NCBI GenBank assembly: GCA_000697335.1
Contig: JNEM01012557.1
Location: 1 to 10,220, forward strand
Source: Conidiobolus incongruus B7586
Lineage: Eukaryota > Entomophthoromycota > Entomophthoromycetes > Entomophthorales > Conidiobolaceae
Direction of reading: 5' to 3'
DNA: 10,220 bases
Positions within the stretch are counted from its first letter, which is position 1. The number at the start of each line of letters is the position of its first letter. Position numbers and translations under genes: made by a program. Shown one piece after another: positions 8,425-10,220 of this stretch. Under the pieces are notes generated by a model that ran no database searches, was not told the DNA's origin, and worked only from the letters and a program-made list of their open reading frames with translations.

Positions 8425-10220
8425 TTACAAATATTATAAGGTTTATAATAATTATAATTGAATAAATATTATATATAAATTATCATTTTGGAAATTTCAA
8501 AAAACAGTTTAAAATTTTATATAATAATTATTTTGTCATCTTGCATAAGTTTAATTCTAGACTTTTAAAATTAGATAAATTTTAAATTAGTAATAAAATA
8601 AATTGTACCTATACCATTGGAAACAATCCAACAGTTTTATAAATTATCACACTCAATACCACCTCATCTGTGCAACCTATTTCTGATATATCCTATCTTA
8701 TCACCAATATTTCTAAATTTAATAATCCCTCAAAATATTCAAAGGAAAAACTAAAATTAGATCAATTTCAGGTTATAAATGTTGAATTTGTTTATTGAAA
8801 ACTATTATTTAAGATTAATTTGAAATATTTTCTAATAATTTCAATCAAATTTTTAATATTTTTTATTTTATAATTGTAATCTAAGTTAGATTTGTGATGT
8901 ATTAAATTTCTTGTGATATAAATATATATTAACTATTAGCCTTATTAATTTAATATTGTTATTATATTTCTTAAATAATAATTTATATAATAGGATTTTG
9001 AAATTAAATTTAATAATATTTTATAATTTATTAATTAAATATTTATTAAGAAATATTCATATATAGAAATTTGATAACCAAACATTTGAATACTATCTAA
9101 TTTAATTAATAGCTTTTTATTTGTTTAACTATATGATTGCTTGATATAGTTTTTTATTATTAATATTGAAATTTTTAAATTGATACCAATATTTCAATTT
9201 TTTAAATAACCAAAGACCTTAAAATCACAAAGTTAAAAATATATAGAGTATGATAGATATGATAATAAAACTTATCATATTGATTTAATAAAGTTTTTCA
9301 TAATATCATATTAATAATATTTGAATTATTATAAAAATTACATGCTTTTTATATTTACAAAAAATATTTTTTTAAATAAAATATATGTTATATTAATAAT
9401 AACAATCACTTACCAAAATAAAAACTTAATTCAAAAGTTTTAAAATAATAATTAAAATATTAATTTTTCTCTTTTGAAATATAGCTAATAAATTTAGTTT
9501 ATATTTAAGATTCCAAATTTTACATTGGTATACATAATATATTCCAACTTTGATCAATAATAAAAATTATAATTATAATCTAGGATACGTTTATTACTAA
9601 ATGCGGTTTTTATAAATACACAATTATTTTTAAATAAAATATTAATATTATAATTTACTTATATAAACTTATATTTAATTTAAGATTTAATAATAATCAA
9701 ACAAATGAATTTTTATTATACAATTTGTTAAATATTTTTTGATCAGTTCAATTAAATATATTATTATTTTAAGATAGTTTTAATATATTTCAAATGTTTC
9801 ACTTTGAATAATTTTTTATTAAAATAGGTTTATTTGATTAACTTTATAAATTTAATATTCAATATTAATAAAAAGAACTTTTTCTATTTATTTTGAAATA
9901 TATAATAATAAAGGTTCTTATATAATATTTTTGAATGAACTTATATTATATATTTTTATTTAAAAACTAGGGATTATATTAATAATTAATTTACTATATT
10001 CTAATTATATAAATTATTTTATTTGTATTATTAATAAAGGATATAAGTAATATTTTATTTAATATATATTATAATATTTCAAAATCTTTTTTAAAAAAGA
10101 AATATTAAATAAATTTTAAAAATTAAAATTAAAAAATCAATTTCAAGTTGATTTATAAAATTAAATTATTTAATTAAATAATAAATATATACTATATTGG
10201 TTATTGATTTATTAAATAAT
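8425..10220. other. Extremely AT-rich region without a recognised gene
   Basis: Composition drops sharply here compared with 6430-8424, and the last kilobase is the most AT-rich part of the window. Stops are dense in all frames and no RNA gene fold, conserved motif or element terminus is visible. A few small inverted repeats occur, the clearest at 9257-9280. Confidence 0.65.
9257..9280. repeat. Perfect inverted repeat, 9-base arms
   Basis: ATATGATAA at 9257-9265 and TTATCATAT at 9272-9280 are exact reverse complements around a six-base spacer. It is a possible hairpin in gene-free DNA. Given the AT content it may be fortuitous. Confidence 0.4.

Noticed and set aside
8425-10220. Possible AT-rich replication origin or centromere-like block
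   Set aside because: High AT alone is the background state of this genome, and I see no consensus site or repeat array to support a special role.

Overview
The window reads as nuclear DNA of a very AT-rich fungus. Two things support this. One gene encodes a WOPR-domain (Gti1/Pac2/Wor1) regulator, a family I know only from fungi. The other is a spliced CCT7 chaperonin gene whose protein keeps fungal-looking blocks (SSQGKGQL near the N-terminus, GFEQQPK in the middle). Four short introns in a housekeeping gene, together with the strong AT bias, fit an early-diverging lineage (Zoopagomycota/Entomophthoromycotina or Mucoromycota type) better than a typical budding yeast. That placement is inference only.

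Layout: 1-2520 is AT-rich DNA with no gene that I can support, apart from a pentanucleotide microsatellite near 1044. A complete, intronless tRNA-Ala(UGC) lies at 2521-2593 with a T-run terminator. After a gene-free gap, CCT7 runs 3241-5141 on the + strand in five exons. They give a 544-residue product, full length for the family, and exon 1 holds only five codons. A second AT-rich gap (5142-6421) ends in a TATA box, and a compact 244-residue WOPR regulator follows at 6553-7287, also on the + strand.

From the end of the WOPR gene to about 8425 the DNA stays visibly richer in G+C than the other intergenic stretches, yet holds no clear intact gene. It contains an in-frame continuation of the WOPR reading frame, a possible small spliced minus-strand gene, and a patch that looks like a relic of an astacin-type metallopeptidase. 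From 8425 to the end the sequence is extremely AT-rich and featureless apart from small inverted repeats.

The three solid genes are not functionally linked: protein folding, translation and developmental transcription control. They look like ordinary chromosomal neighbours. I found no IS element, retroelement, CRISPR array or obvious new system. The most interesting part is 6420-8430: the regulator, its leader, and the unexplained G+C-richer tract behind it.
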